NCBI GenBank assembly: GCA_945910005.1 | Contig: OX246745.1 | Location: forward strand, 37,560,482 to 37,624,481 | From: Isoperla grammatica | Taxonomy: Eukaryota > Arthropoda > Insecta > Plecoptera > Perlodidae | DNA length: 64,000 nt | Direction of reading: 5' to 3' | Shown: piece by piece, positions 10,867 through 22,004 of the stretch | How positions within the stretch are numbered: position 1 is the first letter of the stretch | How the letters are laid out: the number at the start of each line of letters is the position of its first letter | Translations under genes and position numbers: made by a program | The notes under the pieces: model-generated | What the model saw: the letters and a program-made list of their open reading frames with translations, nothing else | The model's database searches: none | Told to the model about the DNA's origin: nothing

Positions 10867-12424
10867 TCTGTCGCTCATGTAGGTGTAAGCATGTGTAGAT
10901 TGTGAGCATGGCTTGAGTGTGTGTTTTCTCTGTGGGTTTATGACTTTTCGAGTAACTTTAGTAGATAGATACAAGTAACTTTAATGCATATCTTCGTTCT
11001 TTCGCCCAGCGTAGAGAGGAATTTGCTGTATCCGCGTTTTGGGTCCGTCGAGCGTCGAGTTAGAGGCACGATATACTCCATTCACGCGAGGATCATACAC
11101 TAGACAGGTGCTAGGTGTTTTGCACCTTGCTTGTAGCAGGGGGTGTGAAGGGGTGTCTTGTGAGTGTACCTACTTTTAGTTTGATTACTATAGTATAGGA
11201 TTATGGTCTTCAATCTTATGTATTTATAGATGATGGTTAATTTTATTATTTTGTTAGGTTAAGCATTAGGTTTAGGGTACGTTTGGACACTCCTGGTAAT
11301 TTCAGGGTTGATTCGCTCTGCGACTTGTGACGTTCATGTCGGGCAGGCACCGGTCCTGGTTTTGGTCTGTGATTCTCGGGTGATGGGAGTTTATTAGTTG
11401 CGTTCGAACTTTAGATTGTGAACTTTAGCAGGATGGTTGGAAGGTTTTTTGAACGCTACTACGAGAAGTTTGTTACATTCTTTTTAGTAAGATTGTTACA
11501 GACTTGAATGCATTGTTTGGTTTCCCTGGGCAGCCGGCGAGCGAATTCTACATTGGTAGAAGGTTGGGACTGCCTAAGCGAGGAAAGGTATTTACGTGTT
11601 TTTGGAGGGTGATTGGAGGTTGTGGATTTCGATTGATTTGAGCATTCAGTTTAAATTATAACCGTCAAAATTTGTTTAAAATCGGGTGTTATTTTGGCAA
11701 GGAGTATTTGAAATTACTTTGTGTTTTTGGCAACAATAGCCGTTTAAAGTTCACTGGTTTCGTTGAAAGTAAGGTGTGTAACAAGTGACAGGAGGGTGCC
11801 AGTTGGCGATGCAAAGGCTATCGTATGGAGGGCCGCTGGTAGGTGGCCGGCGCTCTCATTGTGTACAGGTAACTGCCGTTGATCTGTTTGTGTGTTGCAG
11901 TTTGCAGTTACATTTCGGGACGCCTGCGCGTGTCAACTGTCAGTGTCAGCCGACCCTGCTGTGGGACCTGTTTATCGGCGGCCGGGCTCCAAGCGAAGAA
12001 TTGTTCGCTCCTGGATGCCCACTGTTGTCAAGAGGGACCATAATTTTACTTTCTCAAATTCACCATTTTAAATTTATATCTTGGTTAAAACAAAATGTAT
12101 TTCAGAGATGATGGTTTTGTTTATTGTTTTGATTTTGAGTTTATACATTTTTTAAATTTTTATCAATGTAACCTTGTTGCGGAGCATGACCTCTAGGCAC
12201 ATTTTATTGTTCTCACTTTTGTTAGGTACCGTACCTAGGCGAATGGTTTTGCAGGTCATGTCTCCAGTAGCTTCACTTGAGTGTGTATTTGTGGCAGAGG
12301 TGTGAGGAACGTTGACTATGGTATTTTTGGTTAGTTAGGATCCTCCGGCTGGTAACATGCTGCGTTTGTTTGTCGCATATCAACCTATCATAAACCACGG
12401 TCAAAATCAGAGACGATTTTATCC

Positions 12425-12436
12425 GAGGCGGGGGGA
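12425..12436 (+). other. Polypurine tract of the non-autonomous LTR element
   Basis: GAGGCGGGGGGA lies immediately 5' of the 3' LTR, the position of the plus-strand primer in LTR retroelements. It fixes the element orientation as +. Confidence 0.6.
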
Positions 12437-13267
12437 TGTGATGTAAAAGGATGAACTTGTCCATCTTTTACTATTTATTGGAATCCGTGGTTTATGTAAG
12501 CTCTAAGTGTGTCAACCTACATGTGTGCAACATAGTCTATTGCCACAGCGTGACTGTCAGCGTTTTCGTCATTATTTCAATCGTGACTGCTAAGTCAGCA
12601 GAGGCGGAAGCGAGGCTAGTTTTGCGCCACGCGACGGACGTGAAGTCTTACCGAAGGAGCCGGGCAAGATGGTTGTCCGGTAGGTTCGTGAGTCAAGGAG
12701 GCCGTGGCCGCCGTGGAGGGCTGACCCCGCGAGGGAAGAAGTGGTGAAACGGGGGAAGCATGTCCTAGCGGCCTAGGCGAGGATTAAGGGTACGTGGGAG
12801 ACGAGCGGAAGAGTACGATATGGACGTGGCAGAGGACGGAAGGATCTGAGGACGAAGACGCGGATACGGACAGGCGATTGGAGGACCAACGGGTTGACGG
12901 TTGCCAGCTGGAAATGCGGTTATGAGGTATGGAGCGCTGGCCCTCGTTAGATCAGATGGAATGTGCCCATCAGGCTGATTATGACCATAGTCAGGTTCGC
13001 CACGCTAAAGCCACGTATAGGATAAATGTAAGTAATAATAAATATGGTTCCTCAAGATTCGAACCAAGGGTCTTGTGATTCAACATAACCTAGATTCCCT
13101 GTTCTCCTCAGTCTTGCCAAAGATCCCGCATGTGCGAGTTCACGTATGTCGAGAGAGTGTTACGTCCCCAGTAAAACCTTGAGACAGCCGACCAGGGCGT
13201 GGGTTCGAGTCCCGTACCAGGGTGGTAGGGACAAGGGTGGGTCGGTGCGTGATCTTGCTACATGACA
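12437..13267 (+). repeat. 3' LTR (831 bp)
   Basis: Same length and ends as the 5' LTR. The six differences cluster partly at about 12636-12643, where three bases differ. The others are single changes at about 12678, 12956 and 13246. It is followed directly by ATATATCAATGACTTGCC of the interrupted LINE. Confidence 0.9.
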
Positions 13268-14012
13268 ATATATCAATGACTTGCCCAAAATACCAGGAAT
13301 GACTTACGCGTTATACACAGACGATACGGTCTTGTTAGCTAGATCATGGATGGCCAAATCAGCCTATGATAGACTTCAAACAGCCCTACATATCCTTGAA
13401 AAATTGTACAGAAGATGGCGTGTAAAAATAAATGTAACTAAAAGTATAACAGTACTCTTCTCCAAAACGAAAAAGAGAACCAAAAACGACCATGAAGACC
13501 CTACACTCTTTAATGAAGTTATTCCCCAACGTAATCAAGCCCAATACTTAGGAGTCCAGCTGGACGCTAAGTTAACCTGGAGAGCACACATTAAAGGAAT
13601 CGTTCAAAAAGTCAACACCAGAGCAGCCTTACTCTATCCTCTGATTAACATAAACAGCCACCTTTCAATAAGTAATGCACTTCTCACCTACAAACTTCCC
13701 ATCATACCTATTATCACATACGCATCTCCGGTATGGGCCACAGCAGCGGGAACCTACATAAGAAAACTACTAAGTACACAAAACAGAATGCTTCGCATCG
13801 CATCAAAATCACCCTGGCTCGTCAATAACGAAATAATACGTAAAGGATTTGGAGTACCTACCATTCATGAGTTACTTCAGAAAATGTCAACCTCCTTTTT
13901 CGACCGAGCTGCCAAACATTCCAACCCATTAGTGTCGAACATTGGGTCCAACAATTACGTATACAAGCATAAATACCCCTGCCCCAAAGATGGACTCCAT
14001 CTGCAGGTGGCA
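13268..14012 (+). pseudogene. Reverse transcriptase, C-terminal half, of the Jockey-like LINE
   Basis: Continues directly from the half ending at 7816: INDLPKIPGMTYALYTDDTVLLA, with YTDD in place of the common YADD. Next come the thumb (QYLGVQLDAKLTWRAHI) and the C-terminal LINE domain (ITYASPVWATAAG, FGVPTIHELLQKM). The stop is TAG at 14010-14012. This 244-codon stretch is open, so much of the protein decay lies in the 5' half of the element. Confidence 0.85.
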
Positions 14013-14033
14013 TAGGGAGGACAACAAGTCACC

Positions 14034-15567
14034 CAAAGTGATTAGTAGCGCTTGCTGCTATATTGTTATGTGTTATTTCACTTATTTTATTTTTATTTTA
14101 TTTCAATTTTTAGTGTTATACTTATGTGTCTTGATGTGTTTAGTTAAAGGCTTTGCCGTTTTTACCCTTCAACCCCCTTCCCTGACCAATGTTAGTGCAA
14201 TTAGGTTAGGACACGTAGCATAGGAACTAGCACATAAAAGACAAGGTATTGCCGCACAAACCTAGATATTACCTGTAAATAGTAGACTTAGGTGAGGAAT
14301 AAACTAGTCAAATAACAAACGTCTAGTCTAGATATAGCACAAAGTCAAGTCAAGACAACGGATCCGTCCAGCACAACAAGTAGTCAATAAGAACATACCT
14401 AGTCTTAGAATTAGTCACAAAACCCACATCAAATTGCACTAGCAGAACCCAATCAGTCAAGAATAACAATGCCATGAACAGTTCAAATTCATTCAACTTA
14501 TAGAGAGTATGCATTACTCGGCATGAGTACACGATTGCGCAGGGTATTACTCTGTTGCTGCCTTAGCGAACTGAGGGAGGAAACCATTCGGTTCTCAGCC
14601 TCTGAAACCAACGGATCATCCTGAAGATCGCAAATGCGATTTTGCCGAAACGTCGAGACAATGACAATGGCCCATTACTGGGCCAGCAACCAGTGTCTAG
14701 AGAGCAAGTTACGTGGACAACAACCCGAGAACCTAGTACTACATCTTCTTCAGTTCACGAAAACCTACAGAAAAACATACACATATATATTACCATCTTT
14801 CTAGAAATGAAAAATGCTTCAGTTTGATACCACACATGATATGCTTTAGGATAGTTGTATGTATTTTATACATTCTAATTGATAATTTAGTTATATTTAT
14901 ATTTTGTAAATTAAATATTTATTTATTTAAATGTGTATTATTCACCTCCACATATTGCATAGTACAAATCATAGAGTTTGATATGTCACATGCTATGTTT
15001 TTTAACACAATTTTTTTATTGATTGATTGATTAATAATGTAATTAATCAAAAATTTAGATGTGACTGTTATAAAAGTTACTTCCTGTTGGTATTAATGTG
15101 TTTTAACTGTAAAAGTGATAGTTGAGGTACATTGACATCTTATTATCACGTTTTGTTTAAAATTAAGCTTTTTTTATTAACTGCACAAATAACTTAATTA
15201 CTGTTGATGACATTTTACTTTAATCGAATCAACAATATAACATGTATGATTTGCTTTCATTTAATACCTCACTTGACTATATTGAGTTCATTAAGTCGAG
15301 AATAGCTCAATTTAATTAATGAATTAATTTTAATTAATAAGTCGTCAACCATAATTAGTTCAGTTTGGGGTCATCAATTTTTGGATTCAGCATACTCAAA
15401 TTAGTCAGTGTGCAAATGTTTACGTTTGTTTCACTTTATGCACTAATTTTAGACATCTTTATTCCACTATATGTATAACACTATGTATAAAAATATGTAT
15501 AACGCATATACATGGCTGCTTTTGTTTTAGATATGTAGGTACCGGTCCTGTGCCATTTCTAGTATTA
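14034..15567. other. Non-coding: probable LINE 3' UTR then AT-rich DNA
   Basis: 14034-14790 probably includes the Jockey-like 3' UTR. It holds the block CTGAAGATCGCAAATGCGAT, then TTTGCCGAAACGTC (14620-14655), a motif style common in invertebrate retroelement 3' regions. 14800-15560 is AT-rich with short T and ATT runs. No gene is seen. Confidence 0.4.
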
Positions 15568-15575
15568 CTTATATG

Positions 15576-16095
15576 TAGGGCTAGGATGTTCAGGACATCT
15601 CCTTTTTTTCTATTGGTAAATACTCGCCTGGAAAATAGTTTTAAGTGTGTTTCAAGTGTTAGGGATGCCAAAAATATGCATTCTATTTTGCCTTAAAATG
15701 CCTATTTACATCATTTCATGAGAAAAGGTCCTTTTTGGGCATTTTTAAGGGACTATTTTCCTATCTTGATATAATTTGTAAAACAGATGCAAAACGTGCG
15801 AGTGCAGTGTGGAGCTTGCCACATACGCCAAGCATACGCAATGATTTGTTTGTTGTCGAATACTGTAACGATGATTCAGAGATGAGATGAGCCAGCCGAT
15901 GTCTGCAGCCCCCCCCTCTCCACGAAAATATATCGGTGTAATTGAATTAATTTAATAAAACAATCCTGAAAGTAATGAGACCAATAGAATTTGATTAAAT
16001 TCTATATGTCCTTTTTAGGTCCTTTTTTGCTGTTTTAAAGGTACTATTTGCCTGCCTTTTTCTCACTTTGAAAGGTCCTGAACATCCTAGCCCTA
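15576..16095. mobile_element. hAT-type MITE with 8-bp target duplication
   Basis: A perfect 21-bp terminal inverted repeat starting TAGGGCTAGGATGTTCAG is flanked by the 8-bp duplication CTTATATG (15568-15575 and 16096-16103). The interior repeats AAGGTCCTTTTT-type words in both orientations and has no transposase. TAGGG ends with an 8-bp duplication indicate hAT. Confidence 0.9.
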
Positions 16096-16103
16096 CTTAT
16101 ATG

Positions 16104-16998
16104 CAATCACTGCAATGTCTGTGATTGTGAACCTTGGCGTGTTACATACATCCAGGTTGTACAGGCCTAGTACTAAACGAGGTGTGCTATACTGACATTA
16201 CAGTGTAAATGCTAAGTCTCGAAACCTAGGGCTAAACAATAAACATGCTCTCGAAAGAACTTTTGTCATGTAGGCCTAGCTAGCATAACACTATGCACTA
16301 CTAGTAGGTTGACAGAGACATGGCTTCGGCTGGCCCTACACAGATCTCTAACAAACCTGGGTGTATGCAGTAGGCCTACTACATAATCAGTGTCTGGATT
16401 TTGTTTAGGGCACTTGAAACCCAATATTTATGTCTAGGTCTACGCAAAGTTGGCGACAGTAGCACATAATAGGCAACTAGGGCCAACAGGGCTCGCAGAC
16501 ATCCCTGAGACCATGCCTTAGGCTACGCGGAGCTAGTACCAGTACGGAACGTGGGTGTCACAACCACATAATGAGCACATTAGGCCCAGCGCCTATGGTA
16601 AACATGGCCTAGGCCTCGCCTGGGCCATGATCCCTCGACAAGCTAAATCAAGTTATTCTTATTATAGCATAGAATATAGATCTATACTTTATTCTTCCTT
16701 TACATTGGTGTCATAGTGAGAAAAAAGTGCGTATATCGATTATACTAATATAATTTTACCTATACATACTGGTACTGTGGTACCGGTACATACGGGTACG
16801 TGACACTAACCTAGATATTTATGTGTTTGTGATTGATCATCATATTCATCACAAAATATCTTCCACCATTATAGCGTTAGTGGATAATTTACCCGCTTAG
16901 CCTTATTTACATTTCCCAAGAGCACATAGAGCAACCAGTATGGCTGTACATTAGTGAAGGCCTTCAGATAATGGTATAGCAATTACATATGCTGTGGG
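16104..16998. other. Non-coding, rich in TAGGCCTA words
   Basis: Many TAGGCCTA and AGGCCTAG words occur, with scattered GGTACC repeats near 16770-16800. No ORF or domain is recognised. Confidence 0.4.
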
Positions 16999-17006
16999 GT
17001 TATAAT

Positions 17007-17951
17007 TAAGGCTGGGCGTCGACATCGATTAATCGATTAATAATCGATGTCGGTGACGATTTTCGACATCGATTTTTTTTGGTTTTAATCGATTTGTTCG
17101 TCAATTAATTAAATAACTAATCAATTGTCAATTCACGCGAGAAATGGGAACTTTCAACTATAGGGCGGCATAGTTATTCGTCCACGGCACCTTTTAGTCC
17201 AAACTGACCCGTATCAAAGGATACCGCACACTCTCAAGCCCCCCCCCCCCCTAAGTATTTGCAGATCGCGCGTACTAAAGCGCGAGCCATCCCTTGGTTC
17301 AGGCCGGCACTCGACAAGTGAGAACAGATGCGGCCGAACGAGAAAGAGCGAGAGAACAATGGTCTGAGCGAGACGCGACAAAGTAGTTCGCCGTGTCGGC
17401 TGCTATCGGCCGCCGTGAGAGAGAAAGAAAGCGCTAGTCGCAGGACGCGTGAGTGGAAGCGAGATCGCGATAGAAGCGAGCGAGTGGAATACAAGCGGCC
17501 GCCTGTTGACAGTTCACTACGCAGCAAGTAATCAAGAACGGATTAATGAAAAACGACTTGAATAAGCCTCTACAATCGGATATTGCGTTAAAATAAATTG
17601 AAATCAATATCCACAATTGTGTTTATGACGACAAAAATAAGCTGACCGGCCCGCATGGCCTAGAAGGCCTAGCCTAGGCCTAGGTCAGTTATCTCCCGTT
17701 GCAGACGAAAACTGAGTTTTGTTGCCGTTATTAACTGATTAAAAACCGGATCGATTAACCGGTTAGTGAAATGCTTAACCGTCGTCATCCCTACATTTAA
17801 CAGGTGACAAAGTTCTTTTTAATAATAATTGATTAATTATCAATTTTAAAAAAAACGATGTCGATGTCGAAAATATTCCGACATCGCGATTCGACATCGA
17901 TTATTTGCCGTCGATGTCGATGTTGTCGATTTACATCGATGCCCAGCCTTA
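17007..17951. mobile_element. hAT-type element with 8-bp target duplication
   Basis: The terminal inverted repeat is TAAGGCTGGGC, extended by ATCGAT-rich subterminal sequence on both sides. It is flanked by GTTATAAT at 16999-17006 and 17952-17959. Both subterminal regions are packed with ATCGAT, CGACATCGAT and related words. The GC-rich core (17225-17530) has short open frames without recognisable domains. The GGCTGGGC ends and 8-bp duplication fit hAT (Ac-like). No transposase is present. Confidence 0.88.
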
Positions 17952-17959
17952 GTTATAAT

Positions 17960-18765
17960 GTAAGGCTGCTGATTACCTGTCAATTATAATAAAACTTTAA
18001 GTAGATAACCTGATAAATACAATTCCATATACAGTATTGCAAAAATCGTAAGGAAAATATTAAACACACACACATCTTAGCATAACATCCAAACTAGGCA
18101 TCAGAACAGCGTCAACTAATGTTTCTCACGTAGCTGTGTAGGTAGCGGCAACAAGGGAAAAAGTCGCGTGCTGCTATCTAACGGTGATTTGCAGTAATAA
18201 GTCTTATTCTCATTGCCTGGAGTATCCACTATGTCTTTATTCCCCCTATGCATGTCATAAAGTATGCGTGTATTATCAATCGTCAGATTTTTACAAAATT
18301 TTCTCTACCGGTTTTTATTATTTACTATGTAACGCCCCGGCCCCTACGTTATATTCAAATAAGACGCCAAAAACGCATTGTAGTATTTATTAAGCCTAGA
18401 GGGCGCTATTACATTCCGTCTTCGCCGCCTCACAGGTTGACGTAAAAACTTCAATCAAACGGTCAGCGGATCAATTCCATTTTAAAGGGTAAGACCACAT
18501 TCTAAGTATGTAATACTAATAGTATTATCAATCACTACCTCTGTGACAACTATCAAATCAAATTGTCATTCTAACGATGCATCATTCATCCTACAACTCG
18601 CACGTGGCTACCTAGGTCTAGGCCTAGGCCTACGGCGAAGTTCTAGTACCGATTTCATCAGTCTGCTCCTAAGAACGTAGATGTAGGAGGTATTTCTGGT
18701 AATAATCATGATTTAAATACTCCATATACCTAAAGCTAACCATTCTACTATGGTATTTGTTTTAG
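17960..18765. other. Non-coding upstream of the ISL2EU transposase exon
   Basis: No terminal repeat of the ISL2EU element and no exon for the start of its THAP domain could be identified here. A good acceptor (TATTTGTTTTAG) ends at 18765, so an upstream exon is expected but not found. Confidence 0.35.
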
Positions 18766-20882
18766 ATGGAAGATGACATGGAAAACTTCATGAGGTTCAA
18801 TTTGATAGGTGGCAATTTGCAAAGTAAAAAACACATTGTTCCACACATATTTAACTGCCAGAAAAGAACAACCTCGTCAACGTCTGCTCCTAAACCAAGG
18901 ATGGCTGCTAAAAAACGGGAGACTCTTCGCCTTGTGTCGGATGCCATGGATTTGAACCAAGAAAGCCATACAGATGTTGGTACGTTCATTGTATTGTATT
19001 TATTTAAATAGCTTTGGTAGCCAAATACACAGTATTATAATAATTAAAACATAAAATTCCCTAAAAAAGGGACTGAAGACACATAATATTCAATCAAAGT
19101 TATAGGCCTAGAAGGTCACAGGCACAATGGCCCCCTAGACCTAGTACACTACAAAGCATATGTATCATTAAAATTAAGTACCCATTAAATTAACTAAATA
19201 GGCTACAAAGAATTACGTAATGAATTAATACCAAAAGACTTACAATAAAACTTTTTGTAAGTTTAAGTACTGGTAGGCGGTAGGCCTTGCCTTAAAATAT
19301 TTTCATTTCACAATGATGGTGGGAAGATAATGATAAAAAATTAGTCTTAAGTTAGCCTAGTCACAGTAATTTCAAAGGTTTTCCCTAATTATTCATTCTG
19401 TACTACAAACTATAAATTATTTATGTAGGCCCTACCTATTCCACTTCCGGTTCCACATTCCTATTCCACAAGCAAGGTTAGATGTAACGGTACCTTGTAA
19501 ATTGTAAAATACCTAGCTAGACATTCTTTTTATTTCACAGCAGATAATGCAGAATCCCAAGAGCCACCGATGTGCCTCGGACCGAATGACGAAGTGCAAA
19601 CCGAGGTAGGCCTAGGTCTACCTGTATCCCAGGATGACGGTGTGCATCTACCATTTACCCGTGATGTTGGCGTATAAGCTAGGGTGAGCTACAGGAGTAA
19701 AGCTACATACTGCCATCCATCACAGCTTGGCTTTTTAGTACAAATGCAGACATCTCCAATTAAAAATGCCACCTGTGATGCACAGTCCTCACCCATAAAA
19801 ACGTTTGGCGTTAAGCGCCCCCGTATGCGTGTGAAGGATGTATTCACCGATAGCGAAAAAGCTTCAGAATGCGAGTTGGAATTTGCAACTTGCAGTAACC
19901 GGCCTACTGCAAATCAGAATAGACCTACTGGGAACGTAGAGTCGACCGATACTGAAGATGAAGAATTCATAAGTACCAACACAGAAGCTTCATCTGACGA
20001 CGAAATTGAAACGGGACTTGCAGAGCTAGATTCTTGTGCATAGAACACTCGATGAGGTACATAGGTGTACCTTCAGAATCCATATTCATAGTGGAATTGC
20101 TAGCGACGAAATTATGCTATCGAGGCAGCTTTCTCCGAGCGGAAGATATTGTTTTGTTAGTTCTTAGAAAAATTCGCCTAAACGAATCATTTTCACTTCT
20201 GGGAGACGAATTTGGCATTTCAAAGTCACATGCAACCAGATTGTTTGCCAATTTTGTCAAGATAATTAGTGATCATTTGAAAGAACTGATAGTGTGGCCA
20301 AGTAAAGAAACTATTCACCGTAAACTACCCATTTCATTTCTGGCACGGTATAGTAATGTTCAATCAATAATCGATTGTTTTGAGATCGAAATTGAAAAAC
20401 CCAGTAAGGCAGTACACCAAGCACTTACATGGTCCGATTACAAAAAGTGTAATACCCTCAAGTACCTTGTATCGGCAATACCGGATGGGATAATCAATTT
20501 TGTTAGTAGGGGGTATGGTGGACGAGTTTCCGACATGATATTATTAGAGGACTCTGGTTATCTCAATAAACTTCCCGATGGCATTGAAGTGATGGCTGAC
20601 CGAGGTTTCAAACATATCGAAAAAGCGATCCAGGAAAAAAATTGTACTTTAGTGCGCCCTCCTAGTGTTTCAGAGGGAACAAAGTTGAGTGCTGAAGAGT
20701 GCAAAGAAACTAAGCGGATAGCTTGTTTGCGGATTCACATCGAGCGCGTGATTCGGCGAATCCGAGAATTCAAAATGCTTACACCTCATGCATGTCTTGA
20801 TATTCATGTGCTGGGACGAGTTGATTATTGTGTTGAGATAGCATCAGGCCTGATAAATTTACAGTCTTCATTAATCAAATAG
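18766..20882 (+). pseudogene. ISL2EU transposase (THAP end + HTH + DDE nuclease), broken
   Basis: Exon 18766-18979 encodes the end of a THAP domain (FNLIGG...KKHIVPHIF, cf. the AVPTIF box) and a basic linker. Its donor GTACGT joins in phase to an exon starting at 19541. That exon reads an acidic linker, meets TAA at 19675-19677 where DVGV continues, then runs open to a frameshift near 20034. The last 282 codons hold a helix-turn-helix (GDEFGISKSHATRLFANF) and the DDE_Tnp_4 nuclease. Numbering from 20034, the triad is D114 (IIDCFE), D189 (MADRGF) and E237 (HIERVI). All three catalytic residues remain, so inactivation looks recent. The 5' THAP exon with its C2CH zinc ligands is not visible. Confidence 0.75.
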
Positions 20883-21021
20883 GAAAGTGTAGGTTGATGT
20901 GTAAAATGTATCATGTATGTAAATGTATATAAATGTATCATTCATTTTCACTTTGACCAATATGTTAATTTTGACAGTCACAGATAAACCTCAGACCTTA
21001 AGGTCTCATTGTGAGGGTACT

Positions 21022-21205
21022 TAGGGTCAAATGCATAGTCGTTTCTCACGTGCCCTTCAACTCGGCCTTCTCTCAAACTTGACAAACCACCAATCACAGA
21101 GCAGTCCACATGGCAATCCCTCTCTGTGATTGGTGGTTGAGCAAGTTTGAGGAAAGGCTGAATTGAGGAGCACGTGAGGAACGAATACGATGCATTTGAC
21201 CCCTA
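21022..21205. mobile_element. Short foldback MITE
   Basis: Long imperfect inverted arms start TAGGGTCAAATGCAT (left) and TAGGGGTCAAATGCAT (right, complement). They continue through CACGTG and ACCACCAATCACAGAG, leaving only a short loop. A target duplication is uncertain: GGTACT against AGTACT. Confidence 0.65.
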
Positions 21206-21628
21206 GAGTACTTGATGTAGATAGTTTAGACTTTAGATAACATTATGAAGACAAATTTAGATCTTGTTAATATTAATGTATTACAACCTAGGCTTATTAC
21301 TGATTTAAATGTGGTTACTATGTTAATGTAAATAACAAAATTAAAACATGCAGCGCCTATTACGTTTAATTAAGAAAAAGACCCAGTATTTTCCTAGAAT
21401 CACAACTTAGCAAGACTATTGTGTGTGGCTATGAGGACAGTTTCCGTTAGCCGTACCTTAGCAACCTTTACAATGGTTTACTTTACAACATCAGTTGAAT
21501 CTGATAGGTGAGGATAGACAAGTCCAATAGACAGTGACCTTAAGTAGTGGGCTGGAAAGTTTCTGAGGTGCATGTGCATGAGGGCATGTTAGGCCAGAAC
21601 AGGTCAATAATGTCCTTTTGTAGCCTAA

Positions 21629-21764
21629 TAGTGGGTTTCCATGTCCCTTGCCGCGCGGCGGTGACCAACCTCGGCGCTTTCTGCGGCATAACCGCGCGAC
21701 TGAAAATGCTGATTGGTCACCGCGCGCGGCACTGCCGCGCGGGAAGAGACATGAAAACCGACCA
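21629..21764. mobile_element. 136-bp GC-rich PIF/Harbinger-like MITE
   Basis: The ends TAGTGGGTTTCCATGTC and (complement) TGGTCGGTTTTCATGTC match at 14 of 17 bases. TAA flanks them at 21626-21628 and 21765-21767. The arms contain CCGCGCGGC and GGTGACCAA in inverted order, giving near-complete foldback. TWA duplications are typical of PIF/Harbinger. Confidence 0.7.
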
Positions 21765-21799
21765 TAATACATGTAACACAGTCTCCAGGCAGTCCCCAC

Positions 21800-21965
21800 C
21801 ACTAAATGGATTAAATATATAATATAATATGTGTATATAAATAAATAATAAATATCTATATAAATAAATAAATATCAATAAATAAATATCGATATAAACG
21901 AATAATAAATATCTATATAAACAAATAATAAATATATAATATATATATAAATAAATACCATATCT
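21800..21965. repeat. AT-rich tandem tract
   Basis: Repeats of AAATAAATATC and TATATAAA form a loosely periodic low-complexity tract beside the YqaJ gene. Confidence 0.7.
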
Positions 21966-22004
21966 GTGGATGTCTCGCCTCACGTCAACTGCCAATTCAG
22001 GTAC

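Larger units (their letters stand above)
8648..12436 (+). other. Interior of the LTR element, no recognisable coding
   Basis: Apart from the Harbinger insertion (9303-10508), this holds low-complexity T/G-rich sequence, a second GGTTCGAGTCCCG B-box-like site near 9142, and a minisatellite near 10686-10866. The open stretches at 8756-9040 and 11785-12111 show no family motif. I treat them as chance ORFs or relic sequence carried by a non-autonomous element. Confidence 0.5.
7817..13267 (+). mobile_element. Non-autonomous LTR retrotransposon inserted in the Jockey-like RT
   Basis: Two 831-bp LTRs (7817-8647, 12437-13267) begin TG and end CA and differ at 6 positions, about 99.3% identical. A purine tract, GAGGCGGGGGGA (12425-12436), abuts the 3' LTR. 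A TGG-starting primer-site candidate lies at 8652. The flanks are ATATAT on both sides. A 4-bp ATAT duplication restores the LINE reading frame (FSIYINDLP), which favours a 4-bp duplication. The 3.8-kb interior encodes no recognisable gag, protease, RT or integrase, so mobilisation must have been in trans. Strand follows the purine tract. Confidence 0.9.
1..14033 (+). mobile_element. Decayed Jockey-like non-LTR retrotransposon, split by nested insertions
   Basis: Collinear pieces of one LINE run through this interval: ORF1 with CCHC knuckles (1-941), an APE endonuclease (961-2440), and reverse transcriptase (6583-7816, then 13268-14012). Three foreign elements separate the pieces, at 1326-2109, about 2431-6580 and 7817-13267. 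Rejoining the flanks restores collinear protein. For example, the endonuclease reads through the hAT target duplication into AGDFNAKH, and the RT reads FSIY then INDLP across the LTR element. The C-terminal region with YTDDTVLL and a FGVPTIHELL-like stretch fits the Jockey/I group. Many stops and frameshifts make it inactive. The 5' end lies outside the window and the exact 3' end is not clear. Confidence 0.8.
20883..22004. other. Intergenic space between the convergent ISL2EU genes
   Basis: Contains two short MITE-like elements (21022-21205 and 21629-21764) and an AT-rich (AAATAAATATCTATAT)-type tract at 21800-21965. No coding sequence is seen. Confidence 0.5.

Noticed and set aside
14620..14655. 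Hammerhead ribozyme
   Set aside because: CTGAAGA and GAAAC are present, but stem III is absent and stem II is irregular.
17225..17535. Short ORFs in the GC-rich core of the hAT element as a transposase
   Set aside because: Arginine/serine-rich translations on both strands without any hAT catalytic or zinc motifs.
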